Below, in pieces: positions 1 to 9,398 of a stretch of DNA of 64,000 bases. Source of the DNA: Ignavibacteria bacterium (GTDB taxonomy: Bacteria > Bacteroidota > Ignavibacteria > Ignavibacteriales > SURF-24). A program made the position numbers and the translations under genes. The notes beneath the pieces were generated by a model. The model made no database searches. It worked only from the letters and a program-made list of their open reading frames with translations, and was not told the DNA's origin. Where the stretch lies: assembly GCA_025612245.1 (NCBI GenBank), contig JAAXKQ010000004.1, positions 248,001 through 312,000 on the forward strand. Direction: 5' to 3'. Numbering within the stretch: the stretch's first letter is position 1; each line of letters starts with the position of its first letter.

Positions 1-227
1 GTAACCATCAGCAGTCCGTGGTAGTCCTTACCCTTGATATTATCGTCGATTGCAACCTTTGTCAGCACCGCTCTAAGCGGGCCGAAGGCAGCAACAATAA
101 TGTTCAAAACAATGGCAAATGCCATGTATTTTTTGTAAGGCTTTACATAGCCCAAAAGGCGTTTCATCAGCTTGGAATCGTATGCCTTGCCTAAGACTTC
201 ATCATCTGCTTTATAATCCTGTGCCAT
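1..227 (-). CDS. ABC transporter permease/ATPase, N-terminal fragment
   Basis: Only the first 75 codons lie in the window; the gene runs off the left edge. The start is ATG at 225-227 and the reading begins MAQDYKADDEV. It continues into a basic stretch, KLMKRLLGYVKPYKKY, and a first hydrophobic helix (about residues 35-58), which is the usual opening of a half-size ABC exporter. It lies 69 bases downstream of another half-size exporter on the same strand. The two probably form a heterodimer of the YheI/YheH (BmrC/BmrD) or TM287/TM288 type, this one being the second subunit. If so, it should carry the intact catalytic Walker B glutamate that its partner lacks. That part lies outside the window. 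Confidence 0.8.
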   Translation of the reverse strand, partial: MAQDYKADDEVLGKAYDSKLMKRLLGYVKPYKKYMAFAIVLNIIVAAFGPLRAVLTKVAIDDNIKGKDYHGLLMV

Positions 228-296
228 AAACCTTTCTGATTTCCTTTATTGCTACAAAGAGCAAAGAATGATAAAAAACTGCTTAAACTTAAAATA

Positions 297-2045
297 TCAG
301 CTCAGCTCTTCCAGTTCCTTTTCGAGCAGCTGTTTGTAATGCAGGCCCGAGTAAATTCCCTGTTTTCGCACGAGCTCCTCGTGTGTACCCTGTTCGGCAA
401 TTCTGCCCTCGCTTAGGACAAAGATAAGGTCGGCGTCCTTGACCGTTGAGATGCGGTGGCTAATGATTATGCTCGTCCTTTCTTTCATGAAAGTCCTCAG
501 GTTTTTCAAAATTCCCTCTTCGGTTCTTGTATCCACTGCCGAGAAGGAGTCGTCCAGTATCAGTATTGCAGGGTCAATTGCAAGTGCCCTTGCAAGGCAC
601 GTTCTCTGCTTCTGTCCGCCAGAAAGAGTAATGCCTCTTTCGCCCAGCATGGTTTCGTAGCCAAGAGGGAAGCTTTCAATGTCTTTTGTAAGCTGTGCAA
701 TTTCAGCCGAGGAGGCAACTGTCTTCATGTTCGTTTCCTTCAGTCCGTATGCGATATTATTTGCAAGAGTATCGGAAAAAAGGAAAGTTTCCTGGGGGAC
801 GAGCCCAATGTGTTTTCTGAGCGTCTTGAGGGGAATTTCCTTAATGTTTCTGCCGTCAATGAGTACTTCCCCTTCTGTTACGTCATAGAGCCTGGGTACA
901 AGGTCAACGAGCGTTGTTTTTCCTGCGCCTGTCTGCCCGATGATTGCGGCAGTCATTCCGGCCGGGATCTTAAGGTTAATATTCTTAAAGACATAAGGCA
1001 GTTCGGGAGAATACCTGAAGCTCACGTTCTTAAATTCAATTGTGCCTTTAACGTTATCTATGGAATGGTCGGTTATGCTGCTATCCTGAATTTCGTACTT
1101 TTCGGAAAGCATTTTGTTAAGGCGCTTCATGCTGGCCGAAGCCTGCTGTATCAGGTTTACGACCCAGCCTATTGCTATCATGGGCCAGATTAAGAGTCCC
1201 AGGTATATTACAAATGCCGAGATTTCTCCCAGGTCCATGGTTCCGTTTATGACCTGTATGCCGCCAAGCCAGATGACAAGTATTATTGAAATTCCGGTTA
1301 CAAGGTAGAGCGCAGGCTGGAACATGGATTCGATTTTAACCATGTCCATATTTTTCAGGAGGTAGTCGTGGCTCAGTTTCTGGAATTCATTTATCTCGTT
1401 ATCCTCCCGGACGTATGACTTAATTACACGAATTCCGGAGAAGCTTTCCTGTGCCTTGGTTGTAAGTTCCGAGAACTTCTCCTGTATATAGGTATACTTA
1501 ATGTGGATCTTTTTCCCCAGCTTATAGACCAGGTACGACAAGACGGGCAACGGGAGCAGGGAATAAATGGTCAGCGGAATGCTTAAGGATACCATTATAA
1601 CGATTACCATGACTAGTCTTACGAACGTATCGGTTGAATACATGACAGCCGGGCCCACAAAGGTTCTTACGGCGTTCAGGTCATTTGTGGCGTGCGCCAT
1701 AATGTTGCCCGTGGAGTTGTTCTGGAAATACCTGAGCGAAAGCCTCTGTATGTGGCTCCAGAAATCCTGCCTCAGGTCGTACTCGATTTCGCGGGATACG
1801 ACGATGATGGTTTCCCGGATGAGGAACCTGAAGAATCCGCTTAAGAAAGAGGTGGCTACAATCAAGATCCCATAGCGGACGAGCGCCGCGTAGCCGACAT
1901 TTTTCTGCAAAGCGTTAATGCTGTCCTTTAAGAATAAGGGAACATAAACCGTACCCAGGTTCGACAGCAAAATAAACAAGACTCCCCAAAGGAGTTTGGA
2001 TTTATACCTAATAAAATATTTTTTTAGTGTCAGAAGACTTTTCAT
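297..2045 (-). CDS. Half-size ABC exporter with degenerate ATP site
   Basis: Inner-membrane ABC exporter half-transporter of 582 residues, the normal length. Residues 1-310 form the six-helix membrane domain and 335-582 the nucleotide-binding domain. Walker A is GQTGAGKT at 370-377, the signature LSGGQ at 474-478, Walker B ends at D498-D499, and the H-loop histidine is H530. The residue after Walker B is Asp (D499), not the catalytic Glu. That is typical of the degenerate subunit in heterodimeric exporters such as TM287 and BmrC. The partner follows downstream and is cut by the window edge. The substrate cannot be told from sequence; drugs or lipids are usual for the family. No Shine-Dalgarno is seen at the start. 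Confidence 0.92.
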   Translation of the reverse strand: MKSLLTLKKYFIRYKSKLLWGVLFILLSNLGTVYVPLFLKDSINALQKNVGYAALVRYGILIVATSFLSGFFRFLIRETIIVVSREIEYDLRQDFWSHIQRLSLRYFQNNSTGNIMAHATNDLNAVRTFVGPAVMYSTDTFVRLVMVIVIMVSLSIPLTIYSLLPLPVLSYLVYKLGKKIHIKYTYIQEKFSELTTKAQESFSGIRVIKSYVREDNEINEFQKLSHDYLLKNMDMVKIESMFQPALYLVTGISIILVIWLGGIQVINGTMDLGEISAFVIYLGLLIWPMIAIGWVVNLIQQASASMKRLNKMLSEKYEIQDSSITDHSIDNVKGTIEFKNVSFRYSPELPYVFKNINLKIPAGMTAAIIGQTGAGKTTLVDLVPRLYDVTEGEVLIDGRNIKEIPLKTLRKHIGLVPQETFLFSDTLANNIAYGLKETNMKTVASSAEIAQLTKDIESFPLGYETMLGERGITLSGGQKQRTCLARALAIDPAILILDDSFSAVDTRTEEGILKNLRTFMKERTSIIISHRISTVKDADLIFVLSEGRIAEQGTHEELVRKQGIYSGLHYKQLLEKELEELS

Positions 2046-2188
2046 AAATTCATACTAATCTGCTTGTTAGATACTAAACTACTAAAGAACGGCAAAAGTT
2101 GCTTAAAATTTGTACTAATTTAACGTGCCGTGAATTTTTTAATTTAAGATTTCACGGTTAAAATAGAAAGACCATTGTTTTTAAAAAC

Positions 2189-2235
2189 AAAAAATCCCGC
2201 AATCGCCTTCTCAAAGGGATGCGGGATTTTTTTTA
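2189..2235 (-). terminator. Rho-independent terminator after serS
   Basis: Read on the minus strand, an ATCCCGCA / TGCGGGAT stem is followed by a run of T. It starts 16 bases past the serS stop and separates the leuS-serS unit from the ABC exporter pair. Confidence 0.8.
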
Positions 2236-2250
2236 TAGAAAGTGCAGGTT

Positions 2251-3528
2251 CTAGTCGATTACCTCAAAACCGGTATACTTATGCAGAACCTGTGGAACGA
2301 TTATCTTGCCTTCGGGAGTCTGGTAGTTCTCGAGAAGAGAAACCATAAGGCGGCTTGTAGCAAGACCCGAACCGTTCAGCGTGTGAACGAATTCCGGTTT
2401 TTTAGTTGCTTCGTTGCGGAAGCGGATATTGGCGCGTCTGGCCTGGAAGTTCTCGAAGTTGCTGCATGAAGAAGCCTCGAGCCACTTCTTTTCGGCAGGT
2501 GACCAGGTCTCTATGTCGTAGCACTTTGCAGCCGAGAAGCTGAGGTCGCCCGTGCAAAGCATGAGAACCCTGTAAGGGATCTTAAGCGCCTGGAGTATAT
2601 CCTCGGCGTCGCGGACCAGCTTTTCGAGTTCGTCGTATGAGTCTTCAGGTTTAGTATACTTAACCATTTCAACCTTATTGAACTGGTGAACCCTTAAGAA
2701 ACCCTTGGAATCCTTTCCGTATGAACCGGCCTCGCGCCTGAAGCAAGCCGAATAAGCCGCAAATTTAATCGGGAGCTCTTTTTCCTCTACAATTTCGCCT
2801 CTAAGGAGGTTTGTAACCGGTACCTCAGCCGTAGGAATTGGGTAGAGTCCGTCTTTTTCGATTGCGTACATATCCTCTTCCATTTTGGGAAGCTGTCCTG
2901 TTCCTTTCATTGAGTCCTCATTTACCAGGAAAGGAGGGAATACTTCCTTATAGCCGTGTTCGTGAATGTGTTTATCGAGCATGAAGTTGATGAGCGATCT
3001 TTCGAGTGTTGCGCCCTTGCCCATATAGACAGGGAAGCCCGAACCCGTAATTTTAGCTCCTCTTTCAAAGTCGAGGATCTTCAACTTTTTACCGAGTTCG
3101 ATGTGGTCCAAAACTTTTTCCTCGCTTTCGAAGGAAAAGCCTTCCGGCAGCCAGCGCCTTACTTCCACGTTTTCGGCCGATGACTTGCCAACCGGGACGG
3201 ACGGGTTAGGCATATTGGGTATATACATCAGTATGTCGTTCAGGTCTTTTTCAACCTGTCTAAGCTGGTCGTCGAGTGAAGTAATCTCATCTGAGACTCT
3301 TTTCATTTCAGCCATAACGCCGGAAGTATCCTGTCCGGCTTTTTTCATTTGTGGTATCTGAGACGAGGCCTGGTTTCTTTTGGCCTTCAGCTCGTCTGCA
3401 TTAAGTACCAGTTCGCGCCTCTTCTGGTCGAGTTCCAGTACCTCATCGACGCGAGCCGTTTCATTTTTATTCTCAATTCCTTTCTTTACGAGCTCGGGGT
3501 TCTCCCGAATGAATTTAAGGTCTAACAT
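2251..3528 (-). CDS. serS: Seryl-tRNA synthetase
   Basis: Cytoplasmic class II synthetase that charges tRNA-Ser (and tRNA-Sec where present) with serine. The 425 residues match the family length. The N-terminal 110 residues are the long antiparallel coiled coil that grips the tRNA variable arm. The catalytic core carries motif 2 ([15 protein letters not shown], near 265-280), where the arginine contacts ATP, and motif 3 ([13 protein letters not shown], near 385-398). The ATG at 3528 has AAGG six bases upstream and gives the conserved opening [12 protein letters not shown]. It lies 12 bases after leuS, so the two synthetases are almost certainly cotranscribed. A strong terminator follows. Confidence 0.97.
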   Translation of the reverse strand: MLDLKFIRENPELVKKGIENKNETARVDEVLELDQKRRELVLNADELKAKRNQASSQIPQMKKAGQDTSGVMAEMKRVSDEITSLDDQLRQVEKDLNDILMYIPNMPNPSVPVGKSSAENVEVRRWLPEGFSFESEEKVLDHIELGKKLKILDFERGAKITGSGFPVYMGKGATLERSLINFMLDKHIHEHGYKEVFPPFLVNEDSMKGTGQLPKMEEDMYAIEKDGLYPIPTAEVPVTNLLRGEIVEEKELPIKFAAYSACFRREAGSYGKDSKGFLRVHQFNKVEMVKYTKPEDSYDELEKLVRDAEDILQALKIPYRVLMLCTGDLSFSAAKCYDIETWSPAEKKWLEASSCSNFENFQARRANIRFRNEATKKPEFVHTLNGSGLATSRLMVSLLENYQTPEGKIIVPQVLHKYTGFEVID

Positions 3529-3540
3529 ATTTACCTTCTC

Positions 3541-6009
3541 TTATTTTACTACAATATTATAAATTTTGTTCTTCACGTATATCTCTTTTAGAACAGTCTT
3601 GCCGTCCGTGTACTTTTTAACGCCGTCGGTTGAGAAAACAAGGTCTTTAACCGACTGCTGGTCATTTTCAGCGGGGGCTTCAATTGTGCCCCTGAGCTTT
3701 CCGTTTACCTGTACGGCAATTGTCACCTTGTCGACTGCGAGGGCGTCGCTGTCGGGTGCGTACCAGTTGGCGCGTGAAAAGACGGAGTCTTTCTTGCCCA
3801 GCATGTGCCAGCATTCTTCTCCAAGGTGCGGGGCAACAGGTGCAAGCAGGCATGAAAAGCGTTCGAGCACATAGCTCTGAAGAGCCGGCCTGGACTTCTC
3901 AAGGTTCTTTGAGAGCTCGTTAACGAGTTCCATCATAGCTGCCACGGCGGTATTAAAGCGGAAGTTGTCGATTTCCTCGTCGTACTTGCTGATGGTCTGG
4001 TTGATCTTCCTGTAAACGTTCTTTTCCTCTTCCGAGAGTTCCTGTGTATTGAACTTGTCGGGAGCCGGGCTGTTAAGGGTGATATTCTGAAATTTCTGGA
4101 AAATGTCGTAAGTTCTCTGCACGAACCTGTCGACGCCGGTTATGCCGGAGTCGCTCCAGTCGCCGCCTGCCTCATAGGGGCCCATGAACATGAGGTAAAG
4201 GCGGAAGACGTCGCTTCCGTACCTGTTGATGAATGTATCGGGGTTAACGACGTTACCCTTGGATTTGGACATCTTGGCGCCCTGGTTTGTAATTGTGCCC
4301 TGATGGATGAGGTGTGTAAAAGGCTCGTCGCTTTTGGTCATTCCAATGTCCCTTAAGAACTTGTGAATGAACCTGGCATAAAGCAGGTGCATCGTTGCGT
4401 GCTCGGCGCCCCCGACGTACATGTCAACTGGTGTCCATTCATCGGCAAGCTTCTTGTTGAACATTTTGTCCGATGTGTGAGGATCCAGGTAACGGAAATA
4501 ATACCAGCTTGAATCGACGAAGGTATCCATGGTGTCGGGATCTCTCTGAGCTTTCCCTCCGCACTTAGGGCATGTAACGTTCATGAATTCCGGGTTTGTA
4601 GTAAGAGGCGACTTTCCGGAAGTGCTGAATTCCACGTTATAAGGGAGTTCAACGGGAAGGTCCTTTTCTTCTACCAGGACTTCGCCGCACTTTTCACAGT
4701 GGATTACGGGAATAGGTGTTCCCCAGTACCTCTGGCGTGAGATTAACCAGTCTCTGAGCCTGTAGTTCGTCTTTTTCTTTCCCTTTCCTTCTTTTTCCAG
4801 GGAGTCCGAGAGTGCGTCAATTGCCTTGTCGGATGCCATTCCACTGAAACTGCCTGAATTGACGAGCTTGCCGATTTCGGTATAAGCCTCGTTGAGTGTG
4901 TCTTCTTCCTTTGTACCCGGGGCAAGAATTACCTTGCGGATTGGGAGAGAGAACTTTTTAGCAAATTCAAAATCGCGCTCATCGTGTCCCGGAACCGCCA
5001 TAACGCATCCGGTGCCGTAAGTTGCAAGTACATAGTCGGCAACCCATATAGGGATTTTTTCGCCGTTAACGGGATTAATAGCGTATGAGCCCGTAGGGAC
5101 GCCGGTTTTCTCCTTTACGGTCGAGGTTCTGTCTATTTCCGAGAGGGTCTTAACCGATTCACGGTACTGTTCCACCTGTTCTTTGAATTCGGGTTTAGTC
5201 AGTTTGTCGACCAGCGGCTGTTCGGGTGCCAGTACGACGTAAGTTACGCCGAAGAGCGTGTCGGGGCGTGTAGTAAAGACTGTAATTTCGTCTTCATGGC
5301 CTTCGAGCTTGAATTTAACTTCTGTACCCGTACTTTTGCCGATCCAGTTTTTCTGCATGAGTTTTGTTTTTTCGGGCCAGTTGATCTTATCGAGGCCTGA
5401 AAGGAGTTCCTCGGCATATTCTGTAATCTTAAAGAACCACTGCGTGAGGTTTTTGCGTATCACTGTAGTGCCGCACCTTTCGCAGCTGCCGTCTGAGAGC
5501 ACCTGTTCGTTTGCCAGCACAGTCTGGCACGAAGGGCACCAGTTTACAGGGGCGTTTTTTCTGTAGGCAAGCCCTTTTTTGTAGAGCTGAATAAAAAGCC
5601 ACTGGTTCCACCTGTAGTATTCCGGCACGCAGGTCATCAGTTCGGAATCCCAGTCGTACATGTTTCCCATATTCTTTAGCTGCACGCGAATGTCTTCTAT
5701 GTTTTTCATCGTGCTGTCGTAAGGGTGTATACCGGTCTTTATCGCGTAGTTTTCAGCCGGGAGGCCGAAAGCGTCGTAGCCGATCGGTTCAAAGACGTTA
5801 AAGCCCTTGAGCTTTTTATATCTTGCCCAGGAATCGGTTGGGCCGTAATTGTACCAGTGTCCGCAGTGCAGTTTAGCGCCTGAGGGGTAGATAAACATTA
5901 CAAGGCAATAAAGCTTTCTTTCTTTTTTAGAAAGGTTTGTTTTATAGATCTTATTTTCTTCCCAATAAGACTGCCATTTCTTTTCAACTTCAGAAAAAGG
6001 GTATCTCAT
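3541..6009 (-). CDS. leuS: Leucyl-tRNA synthetase
   Basis: Class I synthetase that charges tRNA-Leu; 822 residues, normal bacterial length. The HIGH-type motif is HCGH at 48-51, a cysteine variant of the usual isoleucine or valine position. KMSKS is at 579-583. The CP1 editing domain is present, with TTRPDT (the threonine-rich loop) and GTGCVMAVPGHDERD, whose Asp anchors the amino group of misacylated leucine. Paired cysteines (CPSC, CERC and CEKC, CPKC) suggest zinc sites in the insertions. First gene of a leuS-serS unit. The ATG has no clear Shine-Dalgarno, which is common in this group. Confidence 0.97.
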   Translation of the reverse strand: MRYPFSEVEKKWQSYWEENKIYKTNLSKKERKLYCLVMFIYPSGAKLHCGHWYNYGPTDSWARYKKLKGFNVFEPIGYDAFGLPAENYAIKTGIHPYDSTMKNIEDIRVQLKNMGNMYDWDSELMTCVPEYYRWNQWLFIQLYKKGLAYRKNAPVNWCPSCQTVLANEQVLSDGSCERCGTTVIRKNLTQWFFKITEYAEELLSGLDKINWPEKTKLMQKNWIGKSTGTEVKFKLEGHEDEITVFTTRPDTLFGVTYVVLAPEQPLVDKLTKPEFKEQVEQYRESVKTLSEIDRTSTVKEKTGVPTGSYAINPVNGEKIPIWVADYVLATYGTGCVMAVPGHDERDFEFAKKFSLPIRKVILAPGTKEEDTLNEAYTEIGKLVNSGSFSGMASDKAIDALSDSLEKEGKGKKKTNYRLRDWLISRQRYWGTPIPVIHCEKCGEVLVEEKDLPVELPYNVEFSTSGKSPLTTNPEFMNVTCPKCGGKAQRDPDTMDTFVDSSWYYFRYLDPHTSDKMFNKKLADEWTPVDMYVGGAEHATMHLLYARFIHKFLRDIGMTKSDEPFTHLIHQGTITNQGAKMSKSKGNVVNPDTFINRYGSDVFRLYLMFMGPYEAGGDWSDSGITGVDRFVQRTYDIFQKFQNITLNSPAPDKFNTQELSEEEKNVYRKINQTISKYDEEIDNFRFNTAVAAMMELVNELSKNLEKSRPALQSYVLERFSCLLAPVAPHLGEECWHMLGKKDSVFSRANWYAPDSDALAVDKVTIAVQVNGKLRGTIEAPAENDQQSVKDLVFSTDGVKKYTDGKTVLKEIYVKNKIYNIVVK

Positions 6010-6318
6010 AGCTATGTATTAATATTTTGTGAAAAATTAAAGTTAAAATTATCGAAAAAGCACCGGTTTATCAAGGCAAAGGGGCAGTTTGACATAATAT
6101 AGATATATAATAATAAGATTTTTAGCTTTCCTGATGGGGAAAAACTGGGATTGATACGTCAAATACATATCCGGGTATTCCAAAAGGGGGCATTTCCATT
6201 TCTTGGGAAAACGGAATAAATCAGTCCTTTAGTGGAAGGGAAAGGAATTTAAGCTTATTTTTAGCATTAATGCTAAAATAGGGATTCTTCACAACATTAA
6301 ATAAGGAGGTCAAACTCA
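6010..6318. other. Divergent leuS / M16 peptidase intergenic region
   Basis: A 309-base region between divergent genes. It holds a TTGACA-like hexamer at 6089-6094 followed by a TA-rich stretch, which may be a promoter for the rightward gene but is not certain. It also holds a 20-base perfect palindrome at 6259-6278 (listed separately) and a strong AAGGAGG ribosome site at 6303-6309. No gene is seen in it. Confidence 0.5.
6259..6278. promoter_or_regulatory. 20-bp perfect palindrome, possible operator
   Basis: TTTTAGCATTAATGCTAAAA is a perfect 20-base palindrome without spacer, centred between 6268 and 6269. It ends 40 bases before the start of the M16 peptidase gene. The form is that of a binding site for a dimeric regulator, or of a short hairpin in the leader RNA. 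No regulator gene is adjacent. Confidence 0.45.
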
Positions 6319-9309
6319 ATGAAACCAACGCAACTGCTATTACCTCTTATGCTGGTCTTTATGGCCGTAATAAGCACAGCTATCTACGCCGGCTTTAAGA
6401 AGGGAGAAACCTACCACGGTTTCAAGCTGATAGAAAAGCGCTTTGTAAAGGAGGTTAACGCCGAATGCCTTTACTTTGAACACGTAAAAAGCGGCGCAAG
6501 GCTGCTTAAGATTGCAGCAAACGACCCGAATAAAACCTTCGGTGTGGGCTTTAAGACGGTTCCGAATTCAGACTGCGGAACGCCGCACATAATTGAACAC
6601 TCGGTCCTTAACGGATCGAAAAATTATCCTGTAAAAAGCCCGTTCGACATTCTCTCCAAGGGCTCGCTCAAGACTTTCCTTAACGCATTTACCGGCAGCG
6701 ACAGGACATTCTATCCTTTTGCCAGCATGAACGACAAGGATTATTTTAACCTGATGCACATATACCTGGATGCCGTTTTTAATCCCCTTATTTACAGCGA
6801 CCCAAGGATATTAAAGCAGGAAGGCTGGCATTATGAGCTCGAAAGTAAGGACGCCCCAATTAGCTATAAAGGCGTCGTATATAATGAAATGAAGGGCGCT
6901 TTCTCAGACCCGCAGCGGGAGCTGAACTACCAGATAAACAAAGCCCTGTTTCCGGATAACGGTTACAGGTTTTCTTCAGGCGGATACCCTTCGGCAATAC
7001 CGAAACTCAGCTATGAGGATTTCCTGGCCTTTCACAGGACTCATTATCACCCGGTTAACAGCCACATCGTCCTTTACGGTGACGCCGACCTGGATAAAGA
7101 GCTTGAAATAATCGACACGGAATACCTCTCAAAATTTGAAAAGTCGGGCGGACGCCCGGTCATACCGCTGCAGAAGCCCTTTGAGAAAATGAAGGATCTT
7201 ACGGCGTATTATTCAATTAGTGAGAATGACAAGCCCGAGAACCAGACATATCTTTCCTTAAGTTTTGTTGCAGGCCTTAACTCGGATCAGGCGCTCGTAA
7301 TGTCGCTTAACGTTCTGGCTGAGGTGCTTGTAAACCAGGAAGCCGCCCCGGTTAGGCTTGCACTTCAGAAGGCAGGCATTGGAAAAGACGTAAGCGCAGA
7401 GCTTGACGACATACAGCAGAACGTATTCCACATAGTGGTACAGAATGCCAACCCCTCGGATAAGGACAGATTCCGTGAAATTGTAATGCAGACACTGAAG
7501 CAAGCAGTTGAAAAAGGGCTGGATAAAAAGGCAATTGAAGGAACATTAAACCGCATGGAATTCCACCTCCGTGAAGGCGACGACGCGCAGAAGGGCCTTA
7601 CATACGGCTTTCAGGCTCTTCCGGGCTGGTTCTTTGCAGATGATCCTTTCTTGAGCCTTGAATATGAAAAACCACTTTCAGAGCTCAAGAAAGCTCTTAC
7701 GGAAAGATACCTTGAGGACATAGTTCAGAAGTACATTATCAGTAACCCTCATTCACTACTTCTTTCGCTTGAACCCAAGCCGGGGCTCGAGAAAGAGAAC
7801 ATAGCTAAGATGAACGGTGAATTATCAGAGTATAAGAAATCCCTTTCTCCTGAGAAGCTAGACGTCCTGGTAAAAGACACCAAAGAACTGATAGCCTACC
7901 AGAAGCGCGAGGATACGCCTGAAGCCCTCTCGACAATACCCCTTCTGGAAAGAAAGGATATCAATCCCAAGGCCGAATTCTATTCGCTGGAAGAAAAAAA
8001 TGTTGCGGGCGTACCTGTCCTGAACCGTGAGGAATTTTCTAACCAGGTCGACTACGTTAAATTCCTTTTTGACGTGCGCGTACTGCCTTCGGACCTGGTG
8101 CCGTATGCGGCGCTTCTGTCCGAGGTACTGGGCAGCCAGAATACGGAAAATTATTCCTACGGCGAGCTGGACCAGGTACTAAATACGCATACGGGCGGAT
8201 TCAGGAGCTACATTTCGACTTTCCTCGAAGACCGGGACGACAACAAGATGATGCCGAAGTTTGTGGTTGATTCCAAGGCAATGAATGACAAGTCTGGCAA
8301 GCTCTTCGAACTCGCCGGGGAAATCATAAACCACACGCGCTATCAGGACCTTGAACGCCTGAAGGACATACTGGTCCGCTACCAGTCGCGCCTTGAGTCG
8401 CAGGTTAAGGAAGATGGAAGAAACTTTGCCTACAAGCGCCTGCAGTCCTACTTTACAAAGGCAGGCAGTTTCAGGGAAATTACCAGCGGCTTTGAGTACT
8501 ACTGGTTTATTTCGGACCTGGTAAAAAACTTTGACACAAAGTCCAAAGAGATCAGCGAAAAGCTGGCCGAAACGGCAAGGCTTCTTTTTACAAGGGGAAA
8601 TCTCATCGTTGCGCTGACTTCTGCAAAGGAAGACTATGCTGCGCTTGCCAGCGGAATTGAAGAGTTCACGAAAGTGCTTCCTGAAGGAAAGAGCGACTTT
8701 AAGAGCTGGACATTTACGATGTCGAAGAAGAACGAGGCCTTTACATCAGCCTCAAAGGTTCAGTTTGTTCTTCAGGGCTATGACTTCAAGCAGCTCGGAT
8801 ATTCATGGAACGGAAAGATGCGCGTGCTTGAACAGGTACTTTCAACCGATTACCTGCACAAGCGCCTGAGGGTGATTGGCGGCGCCTACGGCGGATATTC
8901 AAACTTCAGTCCTGAAGGAGGGATACTCCTTGCCTCATACCGCGATCCCAATCTGAAGGAAACGCTGGACAATTACGAGGGTGCACCGGAATACCTGGGT
9001 AAATTTGAAGCCAACGAAAAGGAAATGATGCGCTTTATTATCGGTACCGTTGCGAGGATGGATATGCCGTACACGGCGTCGCAAAGAGGCAGTATTGCAG
9101 TCAAGTATTACCTTGAGAAAACGAAGCCCGAAGACCTCCAGAAAGAGCGCGACGAAGTACTCAGCACTACGGCCGATGACATACGCGCGATGAAGAAGCT
9201 GGTTTCAGACGTTGTTTCAAAGAAGGCATACTGTGTGTATGGAAATGAGGAAAAGATAAAGGCGCAGAAAGACCTTTTTGGAAGCCTCGTAAATATTAAT
9301 CGCCAGTAG
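6319..9309 (+). CDS. Exported M16C zinc metallopeptidase (PreP-like)
   Basis: A 996-residue peptidase of the insulinase/presequence-protease family (M16C), which degrades peptides inside a closed two-half chamber. Residues 1-24 form a signal peptide ending AIYA, so the protein is periplasmic or exported. The inverted zinc motif HxxEH is H90-I-I-E93-H94 and the third ligand is probably E190 (YNEMKGAFSD). The N-terminal catalytic half is followed by the linker and inactive half typical of PreP, and the length agrees. ATG at 6319 follows AAGGAGG at good spacing. Likely role is clearing signal or other peptides from the envelope. It is monocistronic, with a terminator just after it. Confidence 0.93.
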   Translation: MKPTQLLLPLMLVFMAVISTAIYAGFKKGETYHGFKLIEKRFVKEVNAECLYFEHVKSGARLLKIAANDPNKTFGVGFKTVPNSDCGTPHIIEHSVLNGSKNYPVKSPFDILSKGSLKTFLNAFTGSDRTFYPFASMNDKDYFNLMHIYLDAVFNPLIYSDPRILKQEGWHYELESKDAPISYKGVVYNEMKGAFSDPQRELNYQINKALFPDNGYRFSSGGYPSAIPKLSYEDFLAFHRTHYHPVNSHIVLYGDADLDKELEIIDTEYLSKFEKSGGRPVIPLQKPFEKMKDLTAYYSISENDKPENQTYLSLSFVAGLNSDQALVMSLNVLAEVLVNQEAAPVRLALQKAGIGKDVSAELDDIQQNVFHIVVQNANPSDKDRFREIVMQTLKQAVEKGLDKKAIEGTLNRMEFHLREGDDAQKGLTYGFQALPGWFFADDPFLSLEYEKPLSELKKALTERYLEDIVQKYIISNPHSLLLSLEPKPGLEKENIAKMNGELSEYKKSLSPEKLDVLVKDTKELIAYQKREDTPEALSTIPLLERKDINPKAEFYSLEEKNVAGVPVLNREEFSNQVDYVKFLFDVRVLPSDLVPYAALLSEVLGSQNTENYSYGELDQVLNTHTGGFRSYISTFLEDRDDNKMMPKFVVDSKAMNDKSGKLFELAGEIINHTRYQDLERLKDILVRYQSRLESQVKEDGRNFAYKRLQSYFTKAGSFREITSGFEYYWFISDLVKNFDTKSKEISEKLAETARLLFTRGNLIVALTSAKEDYAALASGIEEFTKVLPEGKSDFKSWTFTMSKKNEAFTSASKVQFVLQGYDFKQLGYSWNGKMRVLEQVLSTDYLHKRLRVIGGAYGGYSNFSPEGGILLASYRDPNLKETLDNYEGAPEYLGKFEANEKEMMRFIIGTVARMDMPYTASQRGSIAVKYYLEKTKPEDLQKERDEVLSTTADDIRAMKKLVSDVVSKKAYCVYGNEEKIKAQKDLFGSLVNINRQ

Positions 9310-9347
9310 TGTCTTAAGAGCTTTATTGTAGAGACCTTGTAAATCAT

Positions 9348-9379
9348 CCCCCGGAGGAATAACTCCGGGGGCATTTTTA
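9348..9379 (+). terminator. Strong hairpin terminator after M16 peptidase
   Basis: A perfect 9-bp stem, CCCCCGGAG (9348-9356) and CTCCGGGGG (9363-9371), closes a 6-base loop and is followed by CATTTTTAT. It ends just before the pyruvate-kinase-like gene, which then needs its own promoter or read-through. Confidence 0.85.
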
Positions 9380-9398
9380 TAAATGAGCATGGGTTAAA

